Shown: positions 38,442 to 47,659 of the stretch, in pieces | Layout: every line of letters starts with the position of its first letter | Position numbering within the stretch: position 1 is the first letter of the stretch | Assembly: GCF_001506165.1 (NCBI RefSeq) | Contig: NZ_CP011427.1 | Coordinates: 2,790,001-2,854,000, forward strand | Length of the DNA stretch: 64,000 nucleotides | Direction: 5' to 3' | From: Pantoea vagans | GTDB lineage: Bacteria; Pseudomonadota; Gammaproteobacteria; Enterobacterales; Enterobacteriaceae | Program-made: the position numbers and the translations under genes | Notes under the pieces: model-generated | Told to the model about the DNA's origin: nothing | The model's input: only the letters and a program-made list of their open reading frames with translations | The model's database searches: none

Positions 38442-38473
38442 AAAAAAACCGGTGCTCGTCACCGGTTTTTTTA
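38442..38473. terminator. Terminator between fur and the NTF2-like gene
   Basis: AAACCGGTG-CTCGT-CACCGGTTT followed by TTTT, with an A-run upstream. It is between converging genes, so bidirectional. Confidence 0.9.
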
Positions 38474-38482
38474 TGCCTGCAA

Positions 38483-38878
38483 TCAGGCAACAAAGGTTTC
38501 GTGGAGATAGCGCCAGCGTGGAATGGTGGTGCTGCAGTCCAACACCGCCAGCGAAATGCGAGTCTGGTTAGTCCCGTTCATCATCTGTAATTCACGATAC
38601 TGAATGGTAATCTCATCGCTTTGCTGAGAAATGATGGCATGTTCGCTGGTGGCGATTCGCATCCCCTCACGCTGACCGTGCAACTGACGAAACAGTGTTT
38701 CAGTCGCGTTCAGGTCCAGTTCTTTGCCAAGTGGTGTGACCATTTTGAATTCTGGATGAAAGTGCGACAGAAGCAGTTCCATGCTGTCATCGCTGCCCTC
38801 TGCTTGATTGAAAATACGTTCAATCAGCTGATGCAAAACCACCACACTGTGTTTAGCTTCCAACGCGAGACTTGTCAT
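38483..38878 (-). CDS. NTF2-like (DUF4440/SnoaL-type) protein, function unknown
   Basis: ATG 38878 follows AAAGGAAAAAAA and gives 131 residues; the frame is open 24 codons upstream. The layout (helical N-terminus VVVLHQLIERIFNQAEGS, then FHPEFKMVTPLGKELDLNATETLFRQL and a beta-rich C-terminal half) fits a small NTF2-like cone fold. There is no signal peptide. E. coli has chiQ and chiP between fur and glnS, and this gene is not similar to either. No substrate can be inferred. Confidence 0.7.
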   Translation of the reverse strand: MTSLALEAKHSVVVLHQLIERIFNQAEGSDDSMELLLSHFHPEFKMVTPLGKELDLNATETLFRQLHGQREGMRIATSEHAIISQQSDEITIQYRELQMMNGTNQTRISLAVLDCSTTIPRWRYLHETFVA

Positions 38879-39056
38879 TTTTTTTCCTTTGATAACCCGC
38901 AGAGCCCTGTCTGAGAGCGGATAGCCTACCTGAAAAAAAGTTTTTGACACTCGCTAATGGGTTAATTTTACTAAAGTCAGAATTGTCGCAATAACAGCCA
39001 ACAAGCAGATTTCACGGCCCGCAGCATAAATGGTTGCAGGAGGTGAATTACAGGCA

Positions 39057-39083
39057 ATAAAAAAGGGCGATTGCTCGCCCTTA
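39057..39083 (-). terminator. glnS terminator
   Basis: The minus strand reads AAGGGCGA-GCAA-TCGCCCTT then TTTTATT, about 30 bp after the glnS stop. Confidence 0.88.
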
Positions 39084-39114
39084 GATGATCATATTGTGCT
39101 ATCGACAAACAGGA

Positions 39115-40782
39115 TTACTCGCCGATTTTGGCAAAAGTATCACGTAGCCCGACAGTGCGGTTGAACACCAGTTTACCCGGCTGCGAATAGACGCTATCCG
39201 CACAGAAATAGCCTTCACGTTCAAACTGATACGGCGCAGTTACCGAAGCAGTACGCAAACCAGACTCGACAAAGCCCTGTTTGATTTCCAGTGAATTCGG
39301 GTTAATGGTGGTCAGGAAGTCCTCTGCCGCTGCCGGATTTGGCACGCTGAACAGACGATCATAAAGACGGAACTCAGCAGGCAGCGCGTGAATCGCTGAC
39401 ACCCAATGAATCACCCCTTTCACCTTGCGACCATCTGCAGGATCTTTGCTCAGCGTGTCGACATCACAGGTTGCATAGATGCAGGTGATGTTACCCTCTT
39501 CATCTTTTGCCACACGCTCAGCGCGGATCACATAAGCATTACGCAGACGCACTTCTTTACCCAGCACCAGACGCTTGTACTGCTTGTTGGCTTCTTCGCG
39601 GAAGTCAGCACGATCGATCCACACTTCGCGGCTGAACGACACTTCGCGGGTTCCCATCTCCGGCTTATTCGGATGATTAGGCATAGTCAGCGTTTCTTCA
39701 TGGCCTGCTGGCAGATTCTCGATCACCACTTTCAGTGGATCAAGAACCGCCATGGCACGTGGTGCGTTCTCATTGAGATCGTCACGAATGCAAGATTCCA
39801 GCGAGGCCATCTCAACGATGTTGTCCTGCTTGGTGACACCGATACGACGACAGAATTCGCGAATGGACGCAGCGCTGTAGCCACGGCGGCGCAGACCTGA
39901 AACGGTCAGCATGCGTGGGTCATCCCAGCCTTCAACCACTTTCTCGGTAACCAGTTGCGTCAGCTTACGCTTCGACATCACCGCATATTCCAGATTCAGG
40001 CGCGAGAATTCGTACTGACGCGGATGCTGAGGAATGGTGATGTTGTCCAGTACCCAGTCGTACAAACGACGGTTGTCCTGGAACTCCAGGGTGCAGAGCG
40101 AGTGCGTAATGCCTTCGATGGCATCAGAGATGCAGTGAGTAAAGTCGTACATCGGGTAGATGCACCACTTATCACCGGTCTGGTGGTGGTCGGCAAACTT
40201 AATGCGATACAACACCGGATCGCGCATCACGATAAAGCTGGACGCCATGTCGATTTTTGCGCGCAGGCAAGCTTTACCCTCTTCGAAGCCGCCATCACGC
40301 ATTTTCTGGAACAGCGCTAAGTTCTCTTCCACGCTGCGATCGCGATACGGGCTGTTTTTACCCGGTGCGGTCAGCGTGCCGCGGTATTCACGGATCTCAT
40401 CCGCTGACAGTTCGTCAACGTAAGCCAGACCTTTATTGATCAGCTCAACCGCGTAGTTAAACAATTGGTCAAAGTAGTCTGAGGAGTAACGAATGTCTCC
40501 GCTCCAGTCAAAGCCCAGCCATTGCACATCACGCTTGATGGATTCAACGAACTCCAGGTCCTCTTTAACCGGGTTAGTGTCGTCAAAACGCAGGTTGCAC
40601 TGTCCTTGATAATCTTGCGCGATACCAAAGTTCAGGCAGATAGATTTCGCATGGCCAATATGCAGGTAACCATTGGGCTCAGGCGGGAAACGGGTATGCA
40701 CACTGCTGTGCTTACCGCTCGCCAAATCTTCGTCGATAATCTGACGAATAAAGTTCGTTGGGCGGGCTTCAGCCTCACTCAT
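39115..40782 (-). CDS. glnS: Glutaminyl-tRNA synthetase
   Basis: Charges tRNA-Gln, a set of which is encoded 9 kb away in this window. The start is ATG 40782 after GAGGATTTTGAG, giving 555 residues (E. coli 554); the frame is open 27 codons upstream. Class I signature motifs are [12 protein letters not shown] and VMSKRKL. Other conserved blocks are [15 protein letters not shown] and the beta-barrel anticodon-binding domain at the C-terminus. It lies between the NTF2-like gene and nagE. Confidence 0.98.
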   Translation of the reverse strand: MSEAEARPTNFIRQIIDEDLASGKHSSVHTRFPPEPNGYLHIGHAKSICLNFGIAQDYQGQCNLRFDDTNPVKEDLEFVESIKRDVQWLGFDWSGDIRYSSDYFDQLFNYAVELINKGLAYVDELSADEIREYRGTLTAPGKNSPYRDRSVEENLALFQKMRDGGFEEGKACLRAKIDMASSFIVMRDPVLYRIKFADHHQTGDKWCIYPMYDFTHCISDAIEGITHSLCTLEFQDNRRLYDWVLDNITIPQHPRQYEFSRLNLEYAVMSKRKLTQLVTEKVVEGWDDPRMLTVSGLRRRGYSAASIREFCRRIGVTKQDNIVEMASLESCIRDDLNENAPRAMAVLDPLKVVIENLPAGHEETLTMPNHPNKPEMGTREVSFSREVWIDRADFREEANKQYKRLVLGKEVRLRNAYVIRAERVAKDEEGNITCIYATCDVDTLSKDPADGRKVKGVIHWVSAIHALPAEFRLYDRLFSVPNPAAAEDFLTTINPNSLEIKQGFVESGLRTASVTAPYQFEREGYFCADSVYSQPGKLVFNRTVGLRDTFAKIGE

Positions 40783-40884
40783 CTCAAAATCCTCAAAACA
40801 ATAGCGGGTGATTTGTACCACGAAGTAACGGAGTATGATCCACAAAGCGCAGGAGGGAAACAACCGTTTGTTGGTCGTTTTAAA

Positions 40885-40912
40885 ACAAAAAAGGCAGGAA
40901 TTGCTTCCTGCC
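40885..40912 (-). terminator. nagE terminator
   Basis: The minus strand reads GGCAGGAA-GCAA-TTCCTGCC followed by TTTTTTG, 21 bp after the nagE stop. Confidence 0.9.
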
Positions 40913-40933
40913 TTCTGGCTAAATCACAAGGAC

Positions 40934-42967
40934 TTAGTTTTTCACTTCATACAATGGCGTCACACCCGCGACAACAGAACCGCTTGCCAGCAGATTCAGA
41001 CCGGCGAAATCATCGCTGTTGCTCACGACTACCGGACTGATCATTGAGCGTGCATTGGCGTTGAGGAAGTCCAGATCCATTTCCAGAATCGGCTGACCCG
41101 CCGTCACCGTTGCGCCCTCTTCCACCAAACGTGTGAAGCCTTTGCCTTCCAGCGCGACGGTATCCAGACCCATGTGCACCACGATCTCGACACCGTTCGC
41201 CGCTTCCAGACAGAAGGCGTGGTTAGTATTGAAGATTTTCACCACGGTACCGGCAATCGGTGCCACGACAGTTTTATCGGTTGGCTTGATGGCCAGGCCG
41301 TCACCCACGGCTTTGCTGGCGAAGGCTTCATCTGGCACTGCATCCAGCGCAACGATTTCACCACTTACCGGCGCAACCAGCGTGGCAATCACGGCTTTCT
41401 CGCTATTAAGCACCGCCTGAGGTTTAGCCGCAACCGGAGCTGCTGCTGCAGCAGGCGCCGCAGTGGCCGCTACCGGGCCTTTACTCAGCACGGTTTTCAT
41501 CGCGCTGGCGATGCTTTCTGCCTGCGTACCGACAATCACCTGCACACTCTGTTTGTTCAGACGAATCACACCGGAAGCGCCCAGACGTTTCGCTACACCT
41601 TCATTGACCTGTGCTGAATCTTTCACGTTCAGACGCAGACGGGTGATGCAGGCATCGATGTTGGTCAGGTTTTCAGAACCGCCAACGGCAGCAATATAGC
41701 GACGCGCCAGTGATTCGGTTTGGCTCTCGCCGCTACCGCTGTGATCAACGTTCACATCGTAGCCATCGGTTTCATCGCCCGCAGAGAGTTCACGGCCTGG
41801 CGTCATCAGATTGAATTTCTGGATAGTGAAGCGGAACACCACATAATAGATGGCGAAGAACACCAGACCTTGTGGGATCAGCATCCACCAGTTAACCGCC
41901 AGCGGATTTCGGGTGGAGAGCACCATATCCACCAGCCCGGCACTGAAGCCGAAGCCGGCGATCCAATGCATACTTGCCGCGATAAACACGGAAATACCGG
42001 TCAACACCGCATGGATGACATACAGCACCGGTGCCACGAACATGAAGGAGAATTCCAGCGGTTCAGTGATACCCGTAAAGAAGGCTGCAAAAGCCGCCGC
42101 CAGCATGATACCACCCACTTTGGCGCGGTTTTCTGGACGCGCACAGTGGTAGATCGCCAGCGCAGCGCCCGGCAGACCAAACATCATAATCGGGAAGAAG
42201 CCTGCCTGATAACGACCGGTGATTCCTGGGATACCGGTACCATTGGCAATAGATTGCGCACCACCGAGGAACTTAGGAATGTCGTTAATACCGGCCACGT
42301 CAAACCAGAACACCGAGTTCAGGGCGTGGTGCAGACCCACCGGAATCAGCAAGCGGTTAAAGAAGGCGTACACGCCCGCACCGACAGAACCCAGTTTCTG
42401 GATGTGTTCACCGAAGTTCACCAGTCCACCAAAGATGATCGGCCAGACATACATCAGAATGAAGGCGACGACGATCATCAGGAAGGAGACCAGAATCGGC
42501 ACTAAGCGGCGTCCGCTAAAGAACGACAGCGCTTTTGGCAGCTCAACGTGGCTAAAGCGGTTGTACACTTCAGCGGAGAGAATGCCGACCAGGATACCTA
42601 CGAACTGGTTATTGATTTTACCGAAGGCAGCAGGAACTTGCTCCACCGGCATTTTCTGAATCATTGCCACCGCAGCAGGTGAACAGAGCGTGGTCACCAC
42701 CAGGAAGCCGACAAAGCCGGTTAACGCGGCTGCACCATCTTTATCTTTGGACATACCGTAAGCCACACCAATGGCAAACAGCACAGACATGTTTTCGATA
42801 ATGGCGGAACCGGATTTGATCAACAGTGCCGCCAGCGCATTGCCTGCACCCCAGCTGTCTGGATCGATCCAATACCCCACACCCATCAAGATTGCCGCTG
42901 CCGGCAGCGTCGCTACCGGCACCATTAGCGCGCGGCCGACCTTTTGCAGATATCCTAAAATACTCAC
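40934..42967 (-). CDS. nagE: PTS N-acetylglucosamine transporter EIICBA
   Basis: Takes up and phosphorylates N-acetylglucosamine to GlcNAc-6-phosphate. The start is GTG 42967 (as in E. coli) after GGGGGAGAATAAG. The 677-residue product has a membrane EIIC domain (about 1-370), an EIIB domain with the phospho-Cys in NIDACITRLRLNVKD, a long Ala/Pro linker and an EIIA domain with the phospho-His in VEIVVHMGLDTVALEGKGF. It is about 30 residues longer than E. coli NagE (648); the Ala-rich IIB-IIA linker may contribute. It is divergent from nagBACD. Confidence 0.97.
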   Translation of the reverse strand: MSILGYLQKVGRALMVPVATLPAAAILMGVGYWIDPDSWGAGNALAALLIKSGSAIIENMSVLFAIGVAYGMSKDKDGAAALTGFVGFLVVTTLCSPAAVAMIQKMPVEQVPAAFGKINNQFVGILVGILSAEVYNRFSHVELPKALSFFSGRRLVPILVSFLMIVVAFILMYVWPIIFGGLVNFGEHIQKLGSVGAGVYAFFNRLLIPVGLHHALNSVFWFDVAGINDIPKFLGGAQSIANGTGIPGITGRYQAGFFPIMMFGLPGAALAIYHCARPENRAKVGGIMLAAAFAAFFTGITEPLEFSFMFVAPVLYVIHAVLTGISVFIAASMHWIAGFGFSAGLVDMVLSTRNPLAVNWWMLIPQGLVFFAIYYVVFRFTIQKFNLMTPGRELSAGDETDGYDVNVDHSGSGESQTESLARRYIAAVGGSENLTNIDACITRLRLNVKDSAQVNEGVAKRLGASGVIRLNKQSVQVIVGTQAESIASAMKTVLSKGPVAATAAPAAAAAPVAAKPQAVLNSEKAVIATLVAPVSGEIVALDAVPDEAFASKAVGDGLAIKPTDKTVVAPIAGTVVKIFNTNHAFCLEAANGVEIVVHMGLDTVALEGKGFTRLVEEGATVTAGQPILEMDLDFLNANARSMISPVVVSNSDDFAGLNLLASGSVVAGVTPLYEVKN

Positions 42968-43079
42968 CTTATTCTCCCCCTATGAGACTGGCGTTTGCCG
43001 TGGCGTGGGTTGATTTTATTATCCCGACGCCCGGTACCTTGATGACATCATTCACCACGAGGCGCAGTGTAAAGATAAA

Positions 43080-43100
43080 TTAATTCGCCTCGCAAATTAA
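43080..43100. promoter_or_regulatory. NagC operator, nagE side
   Basis: TTAATTCGC-CTC-GCAAATTAA is a near-perfect 21-bp palindrome (one mismatched pair) with the TTAATTcG/CgAATTAA character of NagC operators. It lies about 115 bp before the nagE start. Confidence 0.7.
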
Positions 43101-43109
43101 AACCACAGT

Positions 43110-43131
43110 AACTGTGACTTTAATCACCATA
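43110..43131. promoter_or_regulatory. CRP site between nagE and nagB
   Basis: TGTGA-CTTTAA-TCACC matches the CRP core at 9 of 10 positions. CRP-cAMP activates the divergent nag operons in E. coli, and the site lies between the two NagC operators as there. Confidence 0.75.
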
Positions 43132-43173
43132 ATGGACGTTTCTTGCTGCGAAATGCTAGCCACCACCACAAAC

Positions 43174-43193
43174 TTATTTTATGATGAAAAATA
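43174..43193. promoter_or_regulatory. NagC operator, nagB side
   Basis: TTATTTTATGATGAAAAATA is an imperfect palindrome of AT-rich arms of the kind bound by NagC upstream of nagB, about 110 bp before nagB. Confidence 0.55.
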
Positions 43194-43303
43194 TCAAGTC
43201 GCACTTTTCCCTGCTGGTTACGCTTAAACGGATTACGCTTAAGGGCAGCAACCTAAACCAGAATCGGCGACTACATTTTCCTAATCTTAATTGAGGTGAA
43301 GAC

Positions 43304-44104
43304 ATGAGACTGATCCCTTTGGCCACACCTACCCAGGTGGGTAAATGGGCTGCACGCCACATTGTTAACCGCATTAACGCGTTTAAGCCTAGCGCAGAAC
43401 GTCCCTTCGTGCTGGGTCTGCCAACCGGCGGTACACCGCTGGAAGCTTACAAGCATTTGATCGAGATGCACAAAGCGGGCCAGGTTAGCTTCAAACATGT
43501 TGTGACTTTCAATATGGATGAGTACGTTGGCCTGCCAAAAGAGCATCCAGAAAGCTACCACAGCTTCATGTTCCGTAACTTTTTCGATCACGTTGATATT
43601 CAACCAGAAAATATCAATCTTCTGAATGGCAATGCACCCGATATTGACGCAGAATGTCGCCAGTACGAAGAGAAGATCCGCGCTTACGGTAAAATCAATC
43701 TGTTTATGGGCGGCGTAGGTAACGATGGACACATCGCGTTTAACGAACCGGCCTCTTCACTCTCCTCCCGCACTCGCATCAAAACCCTGACGCATGAGAC
43801 CCGCCTGGCGAACTCACGCTTCTTCAATGGGGATGTGGATCAGGTGCCTAAATATGCGCTGACCGTGGGCGTGGGCACGCTGTTAGATGCAGAAGAAGTG
43901 ATGATTTTGGTTACCGGTCATGTGAAAGCGCAAGCGCTGCAGGCCGCAGTGGAAGGTAACGTGAACCATATGTGGACCATCAGCTGCCTGCAATTACATG
44001 CGAAATCTGTGGTGGTGTGTGATGAGCCAGCCACCATGGAACTGAAAGTGAAAACCGTGAAATATTTCCGCGAAATGGAAGCGGAAAATATGAAGGGTGT
44101 GTGA
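43304..44104 (+). CDS. nagB: Glucosamine-6-phosphate deaminase
   Basis: Converts glucosamine 6-phosphate to fructose 6-phosphate and ammonia; allosterically activated by GlcNAc-6-P. It has 266 residues, as in E. coli, beginning [20 protein letters not shown]. Conserved motifs are [34 protein letters not shown] (catalytic Asp) and [20 protein letters not shown] (His/Glu pair). It is first in the nagBACD operon and is followed by nagA after 57 bp. Confidence 0.98.
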   Translation: MRLIPLATPTQVGKWAARHIVNRINAFKPSAERPFVLGLPTGGTPLEAYKHLIEMHKAGQVSFKHVVTFNMDEYVGLPKEHPESYHSFMFRNFFDHVDIQPENINLLNGNAPDIDAECRQYEEKIRAYGKINLFMGGVGNDGHIAFNEPASSLSSRTRIKTLTHETRLANSRFFNGDVDQVPKYALTVGVGTLLDAEEVMILVTGHVKAQALQAAVEGNVNHMWTISCLQLHAKSVVVCDEPATMELKVKTVKYFREMEAENMKGV

Positions 44105-44161
44105 AAACACGTTGTCATAACCTGCAGCGCAGGCTGCAGGCTTAGCCGGGAGAGAAAAACG

Positions 44162-45310
44162 ATGTACGCATTAGTAAACGGCCGGATTTTTACTGGCCAC
44201 GAAATTCTGGACGATCATGCCGTGGTGATTGCCAATGGCCTGATTGAACGCGTGTGCCCACGTGATGCGCTTGATGCGAACATCGCGCAGCAGGATGTGG
44301 CTGGTGCATACATCGCTCCCGGATTTATTGATTTGCAACTCAACGGCTGTGGCGGTGTGCAGTTCAACGATGACATTGATGCCCTGAGCGTGGAAACGCT
44401 GGAAATCATGCAGCGCGCCAACGAAAAATCGGGCTGCACCAGTTATCTGCCAACGCTGATCACCAGCACCAACGAATTAATGAAGCGCGCCGTTGAAACC
44501 ATGCGCGCCTATTTAGCCAAACATCAAAATCAAGCACTGGGTCTGCATCTGGAAGGGCCGTGGCTGAACAAAGCCAAAAAAGGTACGCATAACCCAGAGT
44601 TGATTCGTCTGCCTGATGCGGAAATGGTCGACTTCCTGTGTGCTAACGCGGATGTGATCACCAAAGTGACGCTGGCGCCAGAGAATGCAGGCGACGACGT
44701 GATTCGCCAACTGCGCGATGCGGGCATTATTGTGTCAGCGGGCCACTCCAACGCCACCTATGAAGAAGCCAAAGCCGGCTTTAGCGCGGGCGTGAGTTTT
44801 GCCACCCATCTTTATAATGCAATGCCGACCTTCGCAGGCCGTGAACCCGGTCTGATCGGTGCGCTGTTTGATTCACCTGATGTATACTGCGGCATCATTG
44901 CAGATGGTTTACATGTCCATTACGCTAACGTGCGGAATGCAAAACGCATCAAAGGCGACAAACTGGTGTTAGTGACGGATGCCACAGCACCGGCAGGCGC
45001 ATCGATTGATAAATTCATTTTTGCAGGCAAAACAATATACTATCGCGACGGCCTTTGCGTTGACGAAAACGGTACCCTGAGCGGTTCGGCACTGACCATG
45101 ATTGAGGCAGTGCAGAACAGCGTGGAGCATTGCGGTATCGCTCTGGATGAAGCGTTGCGGATGGCAACCCTGTATCCAGCACAGGCAATGGGCGTGGCAA
45201 AACAGTTAGGTTCAGTGACAGCAGGAAAAGTCGCTAACCTGACCGTCTTTACCCGCGATTATCAAATCACTAAGACGTTAGTCAATGGAGACGACGTCCT
45301 CAGCGAGTAA
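44162..45310 (+). CDS. nagA: N-acetylglucosamine-6-phosphate deacetylase
   Basis: Amidohydrolase that removes the acetyl group from GlcNAc-6-P, lowering the NagC inducer. It has 382 residues, as in E. coli. Metal and active-site segments are [38 protein letters not shown] (metal Glu), [15 protein letters not shown] and [16 protein letters not shown]. The catalytic Asp is in [13 protein letters not shown]. It is 7 bp before nagC. Confidence 0.98.
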   Translation: MYALVNGRIFTGHEILDDHAVVIANGLIERVCPRDALDANIAQQDVAGAYIAPGFIDLQLNGCGGVQFNDDIDALSVETLEIMQRANEKSGCTSYLPTLITSTNELMKRAVETMRAYLAKHQNQALGLHLEGPWLNKAKKGTHNPELIRLPDAEMVDFLCANADVITKVTLAPENAGDDVIRQLRDAGIIVSAGHSNATYEEAKAGFSAGVSFATHLYNAMPTFAGREPGLIGALFDSPDVYCGIIADGLHVHYANVRNAKRIKGDKLVLVTDATAPAGASIDKFIFAGKTIYYRDGLCVDENGTLSGSALTMIEAVQNSVEHCGIALDEALRMATLYPAQAMGVAKQLGSVTAGKVANLTVFTRDYQITKTLVNGDDVLSE

Positions 45311-45317
45311 GTACTGA

Positions 45318-46538
45318 ATGACCACTGGCGGCCAGACTCAAATAGGAAATGTCGATCTTGTCAAACAACTTAACAGTGCAGCCGTTTACCGGCTGATTGA
45401 TCAACAGGGGCCGATTTCGCGCATACAAATTGCCGATCTCAGCCAGCTTGCGCCCGCCAGCGTCACCAAAATTACGCGTCAGCTTATCGAACGTGGCCTC
45501 ATCAAAGAGGTGGAGCAACAAGCCTCCACCGGTGGGCGCCGCGCCATCTCTATCGTTACTGAAACCCGCCATTTTCATACTATCGGCGTCCGCCTGGGCC
45601 GCAATGATGCGACCCTGACGCTGTTTGATCTGAGCGGGAAATCGCTGGCGCAGGAAGATTACCCACTACCGGAGCGCACGCAGGAAACGCTGGAGAATGC
45701 GCTGTTCAATGCCATCACCGCGTTTATGGCTGCGCATCAACGTAAGATTCACGAACTGATTGCGATTGCAGTGATCTTGCCCGGTTTGGTCGATCCGATT
45801 AACGGCATCATTCGTTATATGCCGCACATCACCGTTAGCCACTGGCCGCTGGTGTCCAGCCTGAAAAAACGCTTTAACGTCACCAGTTTTGTCGGTCACG
45901 ACATTCGCAGTCTGGCACTGGCAGAGCACTACTTCGGTGCAAGTCGCGACTGTGCAGACTCTATTTTGGTGCGTTTACATCGCGGTACCGGCGCGGGCAT
46001 TATCGCCAATGGGCATATCTTTCTTGGCAGTAATGGTAACGTCGGCGAGATCGGTCATATTCAGGTCGATCCGCTGGGCGAGCGCTGCCACTGCGGTAAT
46101 TTTGGCTGCCTGGAAACCATCGCGGCCAACGGCGCGATTGAGAACCGCGTGCGTCATCTGCTTAATCAGGGCTATCCCAGCACGCTGACGCTGGATAATT
46201 GCCTGATGCCACAAATTTGCCGTGCCGCGAATCAGGGCGATGCGCTGGCGTGTGAAGTGATCGAATATGTCGGACGCTACCTCGGCAAAGCGATCGCCAT
46301 CGCTATTAACCTGTTCAACCCGCAGAAAGTGGTGCTGGCCGGTGAAATCACCGAAGCGGATAAGGTGCTGTTCCCAGCCATTGAAGGCTGCATTAACACC
46401 CAGGCGTTGAATGCCTTCCGCAAAAATCTGCCGGTGGTGCGTTCCGAATTGGACCATCGTTCGGCAATTGGTGCGTTTGCACTGGCGAAACGCGCAATGC
46501 TGAACGGCATTCTGCTGCAGCATCTGCTGGAAGAATAA
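45318..46538 (+). CDS. nagC: N-acetylglucosamine repressor NagC (ROK family)
   Basis: Represses nagE and nagBACD and is induced by GlcNAc-6-phosphate. The 406-residue product (same as E. coli) has an N-terminal helix-turn-helix (PISRIQIADLSQLAPASVTK, about residues 34-53). A ROK domain follows, with LVRLHRGTGAGIIANGHIF and the zinc-binding Cys cluster GERCHCGNFGCLETIA. It lies between nagA and nagD. Confidence 0.98.
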   Translation: MTTGGQTQIGNVDLVKQLNSAAVYRLIDQQGPISRIQIADLSQLAPASVTKITRQLIERGLIKEVEQQASTGGRRAISIVTETRHFHTIGVRLGRNDATLTLFDLSGKSLAQEDYPLPERTQETLENALFNAITAFMAAHQRKIHELIAIAVILPGLVDPINGIIRYMPHITVSHWPLVSSLKKRFNVTSFVGHDIRSLALAEHYFGASRDCADSILVRLHRGTGAGIIANGHIFLGSNGNVGEIGHIQVDPLGERCHCGNFGCLETIAANGAIENRVRHLLNQGYPSTLTLDNCLMPQICRAANQGDALACEVIEYVGRYLGKAIAIAINLFNPQKVVLAGEITEADKVLFPAIEGCINTQALNAFRKNLPVVRSELDHRSAIGAFALAKRAMLNGILLQHLLEE

Positions 46539-46577
46539 TCGAAGCCTGCCGCTTGGCGGGCCTGACCGGAAGCCAAT

Positions 46578-47330
46578 ATGACCATCAAAAGCGTAATCTG
46601 TGACATCGACGGCGTGTTGATGCACGACAATACCGCCGTGAAAGGCGCGAACGAGTTTTTGCAGCGCATCCTGGAAAAAGAGATGCCGCTGGTGGTGCTG
46701 ACTAACTATCCGTCGCAAACCGCGCAGGACCTGGCGAATCGTTTTGCCAATGCGGGCGTTGAAGTGCCGGATTCGGTGTTCTATACCTCTGCCATGGCTA
46801 CCGCCGATTTCCTGCGTCGTCAGGAGGGTAAAAAAGCCTATGTAATTGGCGAGGGTGCCCTCATTCATGAGCTGTATAAAGCGGGCTTTACCATCACTGA
46901 CGTCAATCCCGATTTCGTCATCGTCGGTGAAACGCGCTCCTTTAACTGGGAGATGATGCACAAGGCTGCCTTCTTCGTCGCCAACGGTGCGCGCTTTATT
47001 GCCACCAACCCGGATACCCATGCGCGCGGCTACGTGCCCGCCTGCGGTGCCTTGTGCGCCGGTATCGAAACCATTTCTGGTCGCAAGCCGTTTTATGTGG
47101 GTAAACCGAGCCCGTACATCATGCGTGCGGCGCTGAATAAAATGCATGCGCATTCTGAAGAGACGGTGATTGTGGGGGATAACCTGCGCACCGATATCCT
47201 CGCTGGCTTCCAGGCCGGCCTGGAAACTATTCTGGTACTTTCTGGCGTCTCAACCTTGAGCGACATTGATGCAATGCCGTTCCGTCCAGACTGGATTTAC
47301 CCTTCAGTGGCAGACATCGACCTGTTCTGA
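46578..47330 (+). CDS. nagD: HAD-family ribonucleotide monophosphatase NagD
   Basis: HAD phosphatase (subclass IIA) that dephosphorylates nucleoside monophosphates, UMP and GMP among them, in E. coli. It has 250 residues, as in E. coli. HAD motif I is CDIDGVLMHDNTAV, motif II VVLTNYPSQT, and motifs III/IV include VGKPSPYIMRAAL and VIVGDNLRTDILAGFQAG. It is the last gene of the nag operon; its link to GlcNAc metabolism is not clear. A terminator follows. Confidence 0.97.
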   Translation: MTIKSVICDIDGVLMHDNTAVKGANEFLQRILEKEMPLVVLTNYPSQTAQDLANRFANAGVEVPDSVFYTSAMATADFLRRQEGKKAYVIGEGALIHELYKAGFTITDVNPDFVIVGETRSFNWEMMHKAAFFVANGARFIATNPDTHARGYVPACGALCAGIETISGRKPFYVGKPSPYIMRAALNKMHAHSEETVIVGDNLRTDILAGFQAGLETILVLSGVSTLSDIDAMPFRPDWIYPSVADIDLF

Positions 47331-47354
47331 TTATCTGTTATCACTTTTGCTTAT

Positions 47355-47395
47355 CGCCCTGCAGGCACCTTGTGTCTGCAGGGCGATTGTTTTTA
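47355..47395 (+). terminator. nagBACD terminator
   Basis: CGCCCTGCAG and CTGCAGGGCG form a 10-bp stem around an 11-base loop, followed by ATTGTTTTT. It lies 24 bp after nagD. Confidence 0.88.
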
Positions 47396-47659
47396 TGTCG
47401 CTTTGTGGTGAACGACACCCAGGATAGTTGCACACTAAATCATCCAAAAAGCCATTTCATTAGATGCCATCTAAAGAAGTGGTGATTAAATTAGATAAAA
47501 TTCAATTTTTATCGCCTGACAACATTCTTTTTATCAAAAGATCGCAATTTTGCTTGCACTCCCACCACCAGATAGCGCATTTTCTTATACATCACGCAGC
47601 CACTGCTGCCGGACAAACGAAGAAATAACATCCCCGTAAGGTGAGATCAGGAGTCAGTT
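47396..47659 (+). promoter_or_regulatory. asnB upstream region
   Basis: 264 bp, AT-rich in the first half (for example GATTAAATTAGATAAAATTC), with no gene. asnB has a long leader here. I could not assign a promoter with confidence. GGTGAGATCAGGAGTCAGTT supplies the ribosome-binding site. Confidence 0.5.

Larger units (their letters stand above)
42968..43303. promoter_or_regulatory. Divergent nagE-nagB control region
   Basis: 336 bp with no gene. It contains two NagC operator-like palindromes and a CRP site, listed separately. The two operators are centred about 93 bp apart, which would suit a NagC repression loop like that of E. coli. Confidence 0.8.

Noticed and set aside
45975..47153. 392-codon minus-strand frame opposite nagC and nagD.
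   Set aside because: Both sense genes are clearly conserved; the antisense product has no recognisable motif and spans two genes.
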